Below are positions 8,673 to 16,909 of a stretch of DNA of 36,704 bases, one piece after another; the first letter of the stretch is position 1; each line of letters opens with the position of its first letter. Under the pieces are notes generated by a model. It worked only from the letters and a program-made list of their open reading frames with translations. It made no database searches and was not told where the DNA came from. Source of the DNA: Synechococcus sp. CS-1332 (lineage in GTDB: Bacteria; Cyanobacteriota; Cyanobacteriia; PCC-6307; Cyanobiaceae); assembly GCF_025127995.1 (NCBI RefSeq), contig NZ_JAHLYP010000024.1, positions 1 through 36,704 of the forward strand. Reading direction: 5' to 3'. The translations under genes and the position numbers were made by a program.

Positions 8673-9398
8673 TCACCCGGCCAGTGTCAGCAGGTTCAGT
8701 CCGTGCAGCCCCTCCACCAGCAGGTAGGCCCCGAGCACCAGGGCCAGCACACCGACGAGCCACTCGGCCTTGTGCTGCAGCCATTCCTCAAGACGGGTGA
8801 TCGGTTCGCGGATAGCCCCACCGCTCACAAGCCAGGCCAGGGGAGGCAGCAGCAGTAGGGAGCTGGCCATCAGGGTGAACAGTCCCGTCACCTCCGCGTC
8901 GGCTGTGAGGCCGGGGTCGTTGAGGAGCAACAGGCCGGCCTCCTTGAGATAGAAGACCAGATTCTCCGGGGTGAGCAGGGCGCTGGTGGCGCCGATCAAC
9001 ACGAGCGTGAGGGTGCTGAAATCGGGCAGCTGGTTCATCAGCCGCAGGGCCATGCCCTCCTCACCGATGTTCGCCTGGGGTGTGAGCTGGTAGAGCCCCA
9101 GGCCCACGAGAGCCCCGGCACCAAGCAGGTCGATCACGACCTGTTCGCGCTCTCCATGGCTGAGGCTGATGGAGAAGGCTTCTCCCAGCACCATCAGCAC
9201 CACGATGGCCAGGGCATTGGCTGCCGCCCAGCCCGCCACGTAGGCCATCGCCCGTTGCAGGGGGGATCGGCCCAGCAACAGCAGCGTGACCACGGCGATG
9301 TGCAGGGGGCTGAAGGCGATGCCGATCCCGAACAGGGAGGACTTGGTGATCAGCGAAGGGGACAGGAGCGCAGGGACGCTGAGGGCAAGAGGCAGCAA
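8673..9398 (-). CDS. GAP-family polytopic membrane protein
   Basis: The protein has 241 residues and about six transmembrane segments. The N-terminal motif GIGIAFSPLHIAVVTLLLL and the later TPENLVFYLKEAG segment fit the GAP / Sap family (sulfolipid-addressing-type proteins, LysE-like fold), whose members are thought to move lipids or small solutes. The substrate here is unknown. The only plausible start is a TTG at 9398, as no ATG or GTG lies near the beginning of the first helix. Its stop overlaps a possible GTG start of the lipoprotein gene. The SulP gene lies about 100 bases upstream on the same strand. Confidence 0.75.
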   Translation of the reverse strand: MLPLALSVPALLSPSLITKSSLFGIGIAFSPLHIAVVTLLLLGRSPLQRAMAYVAGWAAANALAIVVLMVLGEAFSISLSHGEREQVVIDLLGAGALVGLGLYQLTPQANIGEEGMALRLMNQLPDFSTLTLVLIGATSALLTPENLVFYLKEAGLLLLNDPGLTADAEVTGLFTLMASSLLLLPPLAWLVSGGAIREPITRLEEWLQHKAEWLVGVLALVLGAYLLVEGLHGLNLLTLAG

Positions 9399-9501
9399 GG
9401 AGGCGTCCAGCGATTCGGGAGTCGGCCATTCTCCACGACATGACCGGGCCGCCGTGAGCTGGGGCGTCGCAACGCAAACGGTTCGTGCTTCGCGTTTGCC
9501 T

Positions 9502-11706
9502 TTAATTGGACAGGTTGAAGGCCAGCTCGTTGGTGAGGATCAATCGCTCACCCAGTCGCCGCGAGACGATCTTGTGCAGCAGGATCGCTGCGGCGGGATC
9601 TTTATCTTCCAGCTCGGCAAGGTCGGCGATAGCCAGGGAGAGTGAGCAGACGACGGTCTGGGCGATCACGGAAGCCGTTGTTTCCCGGCGCAGATAAAAA
9701 CTGATCTCGCCGACGCAGGTTCCTGGATCCATGGTGCGGAGGCGGATGGCAGGATCTTCCGGTCGGTTTCGTCGTTCCACGCTCACACGTCCTGAGAGGA
9801 TGAAATGCAGGCCAACGGGCGGAGATCCCTGCTCGATGATGATGGATCCCGGCGGCCATTCCTGGTGCCTCAGGTAACCGAGAAGCCGTTCGCGGGCTGC
9901 TTCTTCGGCCGGGTTGAAGGCTTCAAGAAGCAAATCGATTCCATGGTGCTCCTGCGGCAGCGTATGGGCGTGGAAGGCGAGTAATTCATTCTCGCAATAC
10001 TCAAGGCCATGGTCGAGATCCTGAAACCAGTCGATCCCTTCTCTGCCTTCCTCAAGTACCTTCGCCTTTTTCAGGGAGTGGAGGATCTGCTGACTGGGTG
10101 CCGTCAGAATGAGTTCCACACTGTAGGAATCGCAGAGTTGCTTGATGCGGCTGAAGGTGTTGATGGCTGAGGCATCGATGCCGCTGCCCCGCTTCATGTC
10201 GATCAGGACCCAGTGGGGATTCGTATGGTCCCGGGATTCGAGGTGGCGGCCGATGGTCCGCAGCAGACCATGGGCAGTGCCGAAAAACAGATGCCCCTGG
10301 AGACAGAGGATCAGGATCGAATCGCCATAGCGCTCCAGCACTTTGGTTTTGGCATCGTCACGATCGACGTTGCTGCGTCTGGTGCGCCCCGTCAGGATCA
10401 ACCGGATGGCGGAGATGCGGCTGTAGTCGAAGGTGAACAAGGCCACCGCCAGAATCAGCCCGAAGATGATCGCCGTCATCCATCCGGCCGCCAGCATCAC
10501 CAGCAGGATGGCCAGCAGGATGGAGTATTCCATGCCCGAGAGAAAGACCCTTTGGTCGACCAGCCAGTTCCCAAGTAAGGAAAGCCCCAGGAACAGCAAC
10601 AGTCCCCCGGTGATGGCATAGGGAATCTGATTCACCAGTCCCTGGCCGCCCAGCAGGGCCAGCAGGCAGAGCATGGAGGAGATCAACCCTGTGGATCGGC
10701 CCCGCACCCCCATGTGCTGGGGCAGGGAGGTGGCGCTCAGGGAGTGGAATCCCGCCGGACTGCCCACGCAGGCGGCCAGCAGGTTCGCCAGGCCGACGGC
10801 CTTGAGATCGCGGTTGAAGTCGAGTTCCCTGCCGATCGTCGCCTCGATGGCACTGGCATTCATCAGGGTGCCCAGGCTGGCGATGAAGGCCACCGACAAC
10901 ATGTCGGGAATCATCCGGCCCAGGCTGCCCCAGCCGACGCGGTGAAGATCGGGCCAGCCGGCCGCCAGTTCCTGGGGGGACAGGGCCAGGGCCTGGGCGG
11001 GGAGCAGGCCAGCTTGCCGCGCTTGGGCGAGTTCGATGCCTGACAGGGCCAGCACGCTATGGAACAGCACCAGACCGATCACAAGGAAGGCCGGGATCGT
11101 CAGCCAGGAGCGCCAGATCCGTGTGGCCAGAAACATCGCCAGGCCGAAGGTCACACCCGGCAGCCAGAGGTGCAGGGAGGAGGCCTGCAGCAGCAGAGGC
11201 AGATCGGAGCCCCCTCCCCCGCTGGAGAGCATCACGCTGAGGCCGCCCTTGGCGAGCAGCAGGCCACTGCCAGCCACGAAGCCCCCCAGGACGGGATAGG
11301 GCAGAAAGCGGAACAGATTTCCGGCCCGGCCCATGCCCATCAACAGCGACAGCAGGCCGAACAGGAATGTGGTGCCGGCGATCATCACCAGAACGGTGGC
11401 GAAGGGATCGGCCTGGGGATGGGCGGTCGGCAGCTGCCCGACCAGGCGGGTGCTCAGCAGCGCCAGGATCACGATCGGGAGTTCATGGGGCCGCCCCACG
11501 GTTCCCGGAAACGATCCCGCCAGGGTGAGGACGAGGCCGATCACCACGGCGCCGGCCAGGGTCATCAGGAAGCCCAGGCCCCTGGAGGGCTCCAGGGGAC
11601 CGGTGTAGAGCAACGTGGCGAAGGAGGCCTGGGTCAGGATCGTCAGGATCCCGACGGTCAATCCAGCGGAGAGCGACGCAGCGGTCCGATGCGCTCGGGG
11701 CGGCAT
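9502..11706 (-). CDS. SulP-family anion transporter with STAS and cNMP-like domains
   Basis: A 734-residue inner-membrane transporter. Residues 1 to about 400 are a SulP core with multiple transmembrane helices; SulP members carry sulfate, bicarbonate or other anions. A STAS domain follows at about 440-550 (SILILCLQGHLFFGTAHGLL, then LIDMKRGSGIDASAINTF). Residues about 600-715 form a cyclic-nucleotide-binding-like beta barrel (GSIIIEQGSPPVGLHFILSG, GEISFYL at about 666). In the phosphate-binding cassette the usual arginine before the small residues is replaced by threonine (ETTASV), so cAMP may not bind in the normal way. BicA-type bicarbonate transporters lack this third domain, so no symbol is given. 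Confidence 0.93.
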   Translation of the reverse strand: MPPRAHRTAASLSAGLTVGILTILTQASFATLLYTGPLEPSRGLGFLMTLAGAVVIGLVLTLAGSFPGTVGRPHELPIVILALLSTRLVGQLPTAHPQADPFATVLVMIAGTTFLFGLLSLLMGMGRAGNLFRFLPYPVLGGFVAGSGLLLAKGGLSVMLSSGGGGSDLPLLLQASSLHLWLPGVTFGLAMFLATRIWRSWLTIPAFLVIGLVLFHSVLALSGIELAQARQAGLLPAQALALSPQELAAGWPDLHRVGWGSLGRMIPDMLSVAFIASLGTLMNASAIEATIGRELDFNRDLKAVGLANLLAACVGSPAGFHSLSATSLPQHMGVRGRSTGLISSMLCLLALLGGQGLVNQIPYAITGGLLLFLGLSLLGNWLVDQRVFLSGMEYSILLAILLVMLAAGWMTAIIFGLILAVALFTFDYSRISAIRLILTGRTRRSNVDRDDAKTKVLERYGDSILILCLQGHLFFGTAHGLLRTIGRHLESRDHTNPHWVLIDMKRGSGIDASAINTFSRIKQLCDSYSVELILTAPSQQILHSLKKAKVLEEGREGIDWFQDLDHGLEYCENELLAFHAHTLPQEHHGIDLLLEAFNPAEEAARERLLGYLRHQEWPPGSIIIEQGSPPVGLHFILSGRVSVERRNRPEDPAIRLRTMDPGTCVGEISFYLRRETTASVIAQTVVCSLSLAIADLAELEDKDPAAAILLHKIVSRRLGERLILTNELAFNLSN

Positions 11707-11727
11707 GCGTATTCAACGACCCCGGAA

Positions 11728-11925
11728 GTGAAGGGAGGTTACCTGGCGGTTCACGCGGCCCAGGGCTCCGATGGGCGCCCATGCCCCAGCTTTCGGATCG
11801 GTCCAAGCGCCCTGTCCGGCAGTCCCCTCGCCCAGCCCCGCAATCTGGTGCTCGTCAACACCCTGGCCACCCTCTTCAGCCGCAGTTCCGGCGCCCAGGA
11901 TCTCTACCCGCACCACTGCCTCTGA
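11728..11925 (+). other. Doubtful small ORF or gene remnant between SulP and tRNA-Thr
   Basis: The roughly 260-base gap between the SulP start and tRNA-Thr(GGT) contains a plus-strand open frame of 65 codons from a GTG. Its last 30 residues (including QPRNLVLVNTLATLFSRSSG) look protein-like and amphipathic, while the first half is low-complexity and overlaps the region expected to hold the SulP promoter. I do not recognise it. It could be a small unknown gene, the 3' remnant of a degraded gene, or chance coding in GC-rich DNA. Confidence 0.2.
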
Positions 11926-11970
11926 GCCAGGGCCGGGTCGTGGGTGCCGCAAGCACGGACTGGATCGGGA

Positions 11971-12042
<72 letters not shown>

Positions 12043-12053
12043 ATGTGGAAAGG

Positions 12054-12135
12054 TGGGCCGGGTTGGATTTGAACCAACGTAGGCAGAGCCAGCGGATTTA
12101 CAGTCCGCCCCCATTAACCACTCGGGCACCGACCC
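12054..12135 (-). tRNA. tRNA-Tyr (anticodon GTA)
   Basis: On the minus strand this is an 82-base tRNA with a long variable arm, as bacterial tRNA-Tyr has. The acceptor is GGGTCGG/CCGGCCC, the anticodon stem GCGGA/TCCGC has loop CTGTAAA (anticodon GTA, with A36-A37-A38 as recognised by MiaA), the T loop is GGTTCAAATCC and the discriminator is A. The divergent aroQ-miaE pair starts 42 bases away. Confidence 0.97.
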
Positions 12136-12177
12136 GAACCACACCTTCAGAACTTACCAGCCGACCTTCCACCCCCC

Positions 12178-12615
12178 ATGCGCCTGCTCGTGCTCCACGG
12201 CCCCAACCTCAACCTGCTCGGCCAGCGGGAGCCCGGCCTCTATGGCAGCAGCACCCTGGCGGCCATCGATGCGGCCCTGGAGCAGCGGGCTGGGGAGCTG
12301 GGGGTGGAGCTGACCTGCTTCCAGAGCAACCATGAGGGGACCCTGGTCGACCGCATCCAGCAGGCCGGCACCTGCGACGGGATCCTGATCAATGCCGCCG
12401 CCTACACCCACACCTCGGTGGCGATTCGCGATGCCCTGCTGGCCGTGGCCGTGCCGTTCGTGGAGGTGCACCTGAGCAACACCCACGCCCGCGAGCGCTT
12501 CCGCCATCGCTCGCTGCTGGCCGATCGGGCCCTGGGGGTCATCTGCGGCTTCGGCCCCACCAGCTACCGCCTCGCCCTCGAGGGCCTGGTAGCCCATCTG
12601 GGGGCGGCGGGATGA
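12178..12615 (+). CDS. aroQ: Type II 3-dehydroquinate dehydratase
   Basis: Third step of the shikimate pathway: 3-dehydroquinate to 3-dehydroshikimate, by the trans mechanism of the dodecameric type II enzyme. The 145-residue protein has all hallmarks: [17 protein letters not shown] with catalytic Y22, the SNHEG loop (50-54), NAAAYTHTS with N72, and VEVHLSN with H98. The length is typical. The start is the first ATG after the divergent tRNA-Tyr. Its TGA stop overlaps the miaE start as ATGA, which implies translational coupling. Confidence 0.97.
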   Translation: MRLLVLHGPNLNLLGQREPGLYGSSTLAAIDAALEQRAGELGVELTCFQSNHEGTLVDRIQQAGTCDGILINAAAYTHTSVAIRDALLAVAVPFVEVHLSNTHARERFRHRSLLADRALGVICGFGPTSYRLALEGLVAHLGAAG

Positions 12616-13244
12616 GCGGCGGCGCCCTGCCCGTGGCGGCCGAGGCTCCGGTGGCGGCGGCGGCCCGGGTGAAATGGCTGGCCGCCCCCAGCAGCGCCGC
12701 CTGGCTGGAGCAGGCCCTGGTCCACCCCGAGATGCTCCTGATCGACCATGCCCACTGCGAGCGCAAGGCGGCCGGCGCGGCCTTGCAGCTGATGTTCCGC
12801 TACCCCTCCGACGGGGAGCTGGCCGCGGTGCTCAGCCCCCTGGCCCGGGAGGAGCTGGAACACTTCGAGCGGGTGCAAGCCCTGCTGGAGCGGCGGGGCC
12901 TGGGCCTGCGGGCCCTGGCCGCACCGCCCTACGGCGCCACCCTGGCGGCCCTGGTGCGGCGGACGGAGCCGGATCGGATGCTCGACAGCTTCCTGGTGGC
13001 GGGCCTGATTGAAGCCCGCAGCCACGAGCGCATGGCCCTGCTGGCCGCCCACAGCCCCGACCCGGAGCTGCGGGAGCTCTACGCCGACCTGTTGGCCAGT
13101 GAGGCCCGCCATTTCGGCCTCTACTGGGTGCTGTGCGAACGGCGCTGGCCCAGGCCGGTGGTGGCCGAACGCCTCGCGGCCCTGGCCCAGCAGGAGGCGG
13201 TGATCCTGGCCACCCTCCATCCCCAGCCGCGGATGCACAGCTGA
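12612..13244 (+). CDS. miaE: tRNA-(ms2io6A)-hydroxylase (MiaE)
   Basis: Non-haem di-iron monooxygenase that hydroxylates the isopentenyl group of ms2i6A37 in tRNAs reading codons that begin with U. The ferritin-like four-helix bundle is evident: E50 in HAHCERKA, E81-x2-H84 (EELEHFE), E134 in [10 protein letters not shown], and E164-x2-H167 (SEARHF) supply the two EXXH-type iron sites. It is 210 residues long, with a short Ala-rich N-terminal extension. It overlaps aroQ by 4 bases and converges on mtnD with a 9-base gap. The neighbouring tRNA-Tyr is of the class it modifies. Confidence 0.95.
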   Translation: MSGGALPVAAEAPVAAAARVKWLAAPSSAAWLEQALVHPEMLLIDHAHCERKAAGAALQLMFRYPSDGELAAVLSPLAREELEHFERVQALLERRGLGLRALAAPPYGATLAALVRRTEPDRMLDSFLVAGLIEARSHERMALLAAHSPDPELRELYADLLASEARHFGLYWVLCERRWPRPVVAERLAALAQQEAVILATLHPQPRMHS

Positions 13245-13253
13245 GGCGGGCCC

Positions 13254-13823
13254 TCAGGCCGCGGCGGCGAGCACCTGCTCCAGCAGCGGGAAGCGCGTCG
13301 CGATCGGATCGCCGGTGAAGGTGGCCACCCAGCCGTCGCTGTTGTCGAAGAAGCGCAGGGCGCAGAAGCTGGGGCGCTCGCCGGTGTCGAACCAGTGGGG
13401 GGTGCCGGCGGGCACGCCGATCCAGTCGCCCTGCTCGCACACCACCTGGAGCACCTCGCCTTCGATGTGAAGGCAGAAGAGTCCGCGGCCCTCGACGAAG
13501 AAGCGCACCTCGTCTTCGGCGTGGGTGTGCTCGGAGAGGAATTTCGCCCGCAGGGCCTCCCGGTCCGGGTGGTCGGGGCCGAGCCGGATGGCATCCACCG
13601 TCCGGTAGCCCCCGTCGGCCTGGACCCGGGCGATCTCTGCGGCGTAGGCGGCCAGGATCGCCGCCTGGTCGGCGTCCGCCGCCAGGGCCACCGGTGTGGC
13701 CCAGCGCTCGAAGCGCACGCCCCGGGCCGCCAGTTCGCTGGCGATCCGCTCGCCGTCACTGCTGTGCACAAGCGGAGCCTCGTGGCCGCCGCCTGTGGCG
13801 GAGCGGATCACCAGGTGGGTCAT
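13254..13823 (-). CDS. mtnD: Acireductone dioxygenase (MtnD)
   Basis: Cupin dioxygenase of methionine salvage that converts the acireductone made by MtnC to 2-keto-4-methylthiobutyrate and formate (Fe form), or down an off-pathway route (Ni form). The metal ligands are visible as H99-x-H101-x3-E105 (SEHTHAEDEV) and H143 (TPHWFD). The protein is 189 residues, as expected. It is not beside mtnBC; 11.7 kb separates them. Its ATG at 13823 faces the cobI gene, whose most likely start lies inside mtnD on the other strand, so the two 5' ends overlap by about 29 bases. Confidence 0.96.
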   Translation of the reverse strand: MTHLVIRSATGGGHEAPLVHSSDGERIASELAARGVRFERWATPVALAADADQAAILAAYAAEIARVQADGGYRTVDAIRLGPDHPDREALRAKFLSEHTHAEDEVRFFVEGRGLFCLHIEGEVLQVVCEQGDWIGVPAGTPHWFDTGERPSFCALRFFDNSDGWVATFTGDPIATRFPLLEQVLAAAA

Positions 13824-14634
13824 CGGAGCGCTCCGGGGCGTTCAGGGAAGCTGCAGCCTAGAAAGGCCCGACGCGGACCTCAGCCCCATCGCCGACCCTG
13901 CAGCCAGCGCCGGCCTCACCCTGGTGGGGGTGGGTCCCGGTGATCCGAACCTGCTCACCGTCGCCGCGGTGCGCGCCATCGAATCCGCCCACACCGTGGC
14001 CTACCCGGTCGCCCGCGAGGGGGCCGTGGGCATGGCGGCCAGCGTCGCCGAACCCTGGATCGCTCCGGCACAGCGGCGACTGCCCCTGGTGTTTCCGATG
14101 GTGGCGGCGGCCGAGCCCCGCCGGCAGGCCTGGCATGACGCCGCCGACCGGCTGGCCGCCGAGGTGGCCGGCGGGCGGGCGGTGGTGCTGCTCTGCGAAG
14201 GCGACGTGTCGCTGTTCGCCAGCAGCAGCTACGTGTTGCTGGCCCTGCGGCAGCGCCATCCCGCATTGCCGGTGCGCCTGATCCCGGGCATCAGTGCCGT
14301 GGCCGCGGCCGCCGCCGCCGGGGCCTGGCCCCTGGCGCTGCAGCAGGAGGGTCTGCTGATCCGGCCCACCCCGGAGCAGCCCCAGGAGCTGGAGGAGCTG
14401 CTGGACCAGGCGGCGGCCGGGGGATGGGTGCTGGCCCTGCTCAAGCTGGGGGGGCGCTGGCCCTGGGTGCGTCCCCTGCTGGCCGAGCGGGGGCTGCTGG
14501 CGGACGCATTGTTTGCCCAGCGGGTGGGCTGGCCCGACCAGCAGCTCTGTCCGGCCGCCGAGGTGCCCGCCACCGAGGTCCCCTACTTCTCCCTGCTGCT
14601 GGTCCGGCAGGGGTGGCCGTCGGTGCTTCCATGA
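13795..14634 (+). CDS. cobI: Precorrin-2 C20-methyltransferase (CobI/CbiL)
   Basis: SAM-dependent tetrapyrrole methyltransferase of cobalamin synthesis. The family motifs are LTLVGVGPGDPNLLTVAAVR near the N terminus, CEGDVSLFASSSY (the GDPxxY-like SAM loop), and LIPGISAVAAAAAAG. The start is a problem: between the mtnD start (13823) and the conserved LTLVGVG there is no in-frame ATG, GTG or TTG. The nearest is this GTG at 13795, inside the mtnD 5' end, giving about 42 extra residues; an ATG at 13696 is further upstream. Initiation at a rare codon such as ATC near 13888 cannot be excluded. The body of the gene is secure, the 5' end is not. Confidence 0.9.
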   Translation: MAERITRWVIGALRGVQGSCSLERPDADLSPIADPAASAGLTLVGVGPGDPNLLTVAAVRAIESAHTVAYPVAREGAVGMAASVAEPWIAPAQRRLPLVFPMVAAAEPRRQAWHDAADRLAAEVAGGRAVVLLCEGDVSLFASSSYVLLALRQRHPALPVRLIPGISAVAAAAAAGAWPLALQQEGLLIRPTPEQPQELEELLDQAAAGGWVLALLKLGGRWPWVRPLLAERGLLADALFAQRVGWPDQQLCPAAEVPATEVPYFSLLLVRQGWPSVLP

Positions 14635-14662
14635 CCGTTCGCGTTTTGCCCCGCCCTTGCCG

Positions 14663-15319
14663 ATGCCCACCTTTGGCATGACAGCCAGCGGGATGACCGC
14701 CACCGACTGGTTCGCCCTGCTGCACCCGGTGGTGATCATCCTGTTCGTCTATCCGGTGGTGGGGGCCACCATCCGGCTGGGGATCCTGGCGCGGGAACGG
14801 CGCCTCGACATCAACCCCCTGCCGCCGACGGTGGGGGTGGAGCACACCGACCACGGCCGCTGGGTGACCTCGGGGGTGGTGGTGGCCGTGCTGATCGCCA
14901 TGGCGGCCACCTACGCCACGGGGGGCGCCGCCGGCAGTGGCAGTTCGGGTGCGGCACTGCTGCTGGCCGGGGTGGGGTGCCTGGTGAGCTGCCTGGCCCT
15001 GTGGCGGGCCAAGGGTGCCGGACTGCGGGCTGGATTCGCCCTGATCTGCTGGCTGGGGCTGCTGACCCTGGGAAGCCAGCCCGCCCTGTGGCATCTGGGT
15101 CGCAGTCCCTTCGACGGCTCGGTGTGGGGGTCCCATTACTGGAGTGGGGTGCTGCTCTGCGGTCTGCTGCTGTTCGCCATGGCGGCCGCCCCCGAGACCC
15201 TGCGTTCCCCCCGGATGCGGCGGCTGCACGTCAGCGCCGCCTTCCTGACCGCCCTGCTGCTGGCGGTGCAGGCCATCAGCGGCAGCCGGGACCTGCTGGG
15301 CATGGCCCTGGGACAATGA
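14663..15319 (+). CDS. DUF4079-like integral membrane protein
   Basis: A 218-residue protein with about five hydrophobic helices. The first begins WFALLHPVVIILFVYPVVGATIRLGILARERR, typical of the DUF4079 family found in cyanobacteria, which may bind haem; conserved histidines here lie in LLHPVV, SHYWSG and RRLHVSAAF. The function is unknown. The ATG at 14663 is chosen, although ATGs at 14678 and 14693 are also in frame, and the family usually starts close to the TDWFALLHP segment. It follows cobI by 28 bases. Its last 44 bases overlap the convergent tRNA-dihydrouridine synthase gene. Confidence 0.75.
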   Translation: MPTFGMTASGMTATDWFALLHPVVIILFVYPVVGATIRLGILARERRLDINPLPPTVGVEHTDHGRWVTSGVVVAVLIAMAATYATGGAAGSGSSGAALLLAGVGCLVSCLALWRAKGAGLRAGFALICWLGLLTLGSQPALWHLGRSPFDGSVWGSHYWSGVLLCGLLLFAMAAAPETLRSPRMRRLHVSAAFLTALLLAVQAISGSRDLLGMALGQ

Positions 15320-16325
15320 TTTCCAGCTCCGCCCGGTGCAGCAGCCCCAGGGCGCTCTCCAGGCTGGGGGCGACCATCAGCTCCCGGCGCAGCTGGGCCG
15401 CGCCGGCGAAGCCCTGGCAGGTCCAGCCGAGGTGCTTGCGGGCGATCAGCAGCCCCTGATCGCCTCGGGCAGCCACCAGCGCCTCCAGATGTTCCCTGGC
15501 CAGGGCGATCCGGGCGCGGCTGTCCGGCTCGGGGGGCAGGGGCCGGCCGGCGAGGGCCGCGGCAATGCGGCCCACCAGCCAGGGGTGGCCCAGGCTTCCC
15601 CGTCCCACCATCACCCCGTCGGCGCCGGTGATGGCCAGGCAGCGCAGGGCCTCCTCCGGGCTGGTGATGTCGCCGTTGGCGATCAGCGGAATCCGCAGGG
15701 CCGCCTTCACCTGGCCGATAGCGCCCCAGTCGGCCCGCCCCGAAAAGCCCTGCTCCCGGGTGCGGCCGTGCAGGGTCAGGGCGCGGGCGCCGGCGTTCTG
15801 GAGGGCCAGCGCGAAGCCCACCGGATCGGCACTGGCCCCGCACCAGCCCAGCCGGGTCTTCACCGTCACCGGCACCCGCACCGCCGCGGCCACCGCCGCG
15901 ACGATCCGCAGGGCCAGATCGGGCTGGCGCAGCAGGCCGCTGCCGCCCCCCTTGCGGGCGATCTTGCGCACCGGACAACCCATGTTGATGTCGATCAGCC
16001 AGGCTCCGGCGGCCTCGGCCCGGCGGGCCGCCTCGGCCATGGCCTTGGGCCGGTGGTCGAACAGCTGCACCCCGACGGGGCCGGGGTCCTGGTCGAGGGC
16101 GGCCATCTTGGCGCCGCCGTGGCCCAGCTCCAGGGCCGTGGCGTTGACCATCTCCGTGAACAGGAGCGCCTCGGGGGCCCAGCGGCGCACCAGGGCGCGG
16201 AAGATGCCGTCGCTCACCCCCGCCAGGGGCGATTGCAGCACCCGGCAGGTGAGCAGCCTGTCGGTGCCATTGCCGTCCAGGCGGAGGGGGCCGGTGGGGC
16301 AGAGGTAGCCGGTGGAACTGGGCAT
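15276..16325 (-). CDS. tRNA-dihydrouridine synthase (Dus family)
   Basis: FMN-dependent enzyme reducing uridine to dihydrouridine in tRNA D-loops. The TIM-barrel motifs are SPLAGVSDGIFRALVRRW, FTEMVNATAL, INMGCPVRKI with catalytic C117, VTVKTRLGW, HGRTREQGFSG, NGDITSPEEA and GADGVMVGRGSLGHPW. The overall pattern is closest to DusB, but I do not assign the subtype. The family core begins around residue 30, so the first 28 residues may not be translated: a GTG at the V29 codon is an alternative start. The C terminus overlaps the DUF4079-like gene by 44 bases. The start codon is only 17 bases from the divergent DUF1823 gene. Confidence 0.94.
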   Translation of the reverse strand: MPSSTGYLCPTGPLRLDGNGTDRLLTCRVLQSPLAGVSDGIFRALVRRWAPEALLFTEMVNATALELGHGGAKMAALDQDPGPVGVQLFDHRPKAMAEAARRAEAAGAWLIDINMGCPVRKIARKGGGSGLLRQPDLALRIVAAVAAAVRVPVTVKTRLGWCGASADPVGFALALQNAGARALTLHGRTREQGFSGRADWGAIGQVKAALRIPLIANGDITSPEEALRCLAITGADGVMVGRGSLGHPWLVGRIAAALAGRPLPPEPDSRARIALAREHLEALVAARGDQGLLIARKHLGWTCQGFAGAAQLRRELMVAPSLESALGLLHRAELEIIVPGPCPAGPGCR

Positions 16326-16342
16326 GCTGGGGTCACTCTCGG

Positions 16343-16882
16343 ATGCCAGCTGCCGCCTTGGAGCACGATGCCGCCCCCACCTTGGAGCCCGATGGCGCCC
16401 AGGGACCTTTCCCCCTCAGCCGCGCCCTGCTGGAGGCGGTGCTGGATGACCGCACCAGCGACCGCTTCGTTTGTCTGCTGATCTGGTCGCGGCTGGGCTA
16501 CCGCCCCGACGCCGATGGCGGCTGGCAGGCCGGACCCTCCACTCCGCCCGCCTGGGCTGAGGCCTTTCCCCTGGCGCCGCAGCTGATCGCCGAGCGGCCG
16601 GCGAGCGTGCGGCTCACCCGCTCGATTCCCCCCGGGCACAAACAACTGCTCAAGCAGCAGCTGGGCTTCGCCGGCTACCGCATTGGCGGGCTCTACCCCC
16701 GCCGCACCCGGCGGGCCACGGCGGTGAACTGGCTGCTGGCCCACCTGGCCGAGCGGGGGGAAGCGCTGCCGGACACGGGGTCGCTGCCGGAGCTCCTGGA
16801 TCCGCCCAGCGACCCGGTGGCCGGCCACCCAGGGGATCTGCCGGTGGGTGGAGTCGGCGGTCACTCTGTAGGGTCTATGTAA
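16343..16882 (+). CDS. DUF1823 family protein
   Basis: Conserved cyanobacterial/plastid-lineage family of unknown function. The 179-residue protein carries the family core at about residues 25-138: LLEAVLDDRTSDRFVCLLIW, then ERPASVRLTRSIPPGHKQLL, LGFAGYRIGGLYPRRTRRATAVNWLLAHL. It is strongly basic around the RRTRRAT segment, which could contact nucleic acid or membrane, but that is speculation. The Gly/Pro-rich 40-residue tail is not part of the family core. No signal peptide or membrane span. It is divergent from the Dus gene and precedes der by 27 bases. Confidence 0.8.
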   Translation: MPAAALEHDAAPTLEPDGAQGPFPLSRALLEAVLDDRTSDRFVCLLIWSRLGYRPDADGGWQAGPSTPPAWAEAFPLAPQLIAERPASVRLTRSIPPGHKQLLKQQLGFAGYRIGGLYPRRTRRATAVNWLLAHLAERGEALPDTGSLPELLDPPSDPVAGHPGDLPVGGVGGHSVGSM

Positions 16883-16909
16883 CGCATCCGTCGTAAGGAA
16901 TAAGTCAGA

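Noticed and set aside
9474-9499. Hairpin GCAAACG-N12-CGTTTGC just after the SulP stop
   Set aside because: The 7-bp stem has no T tract on the minus strand and a large loop, so it is not convincing as an intrinsic terminator; a chance repeat is as likely.
11059-11706. Plus-strand frame opposite the SulP N terminus continuing into the intergenic region
   Set aside because: The part over SulP is a Gln/Gly/His-rich shadow; only the last portion beyond SulP is considered, and with low confidence.
16866-16884. Possible NtcA site upstream of der
   Set aside because: The spacing gives GTA-N8-GTA rather than the required GTA-N8-TAC palindrome.
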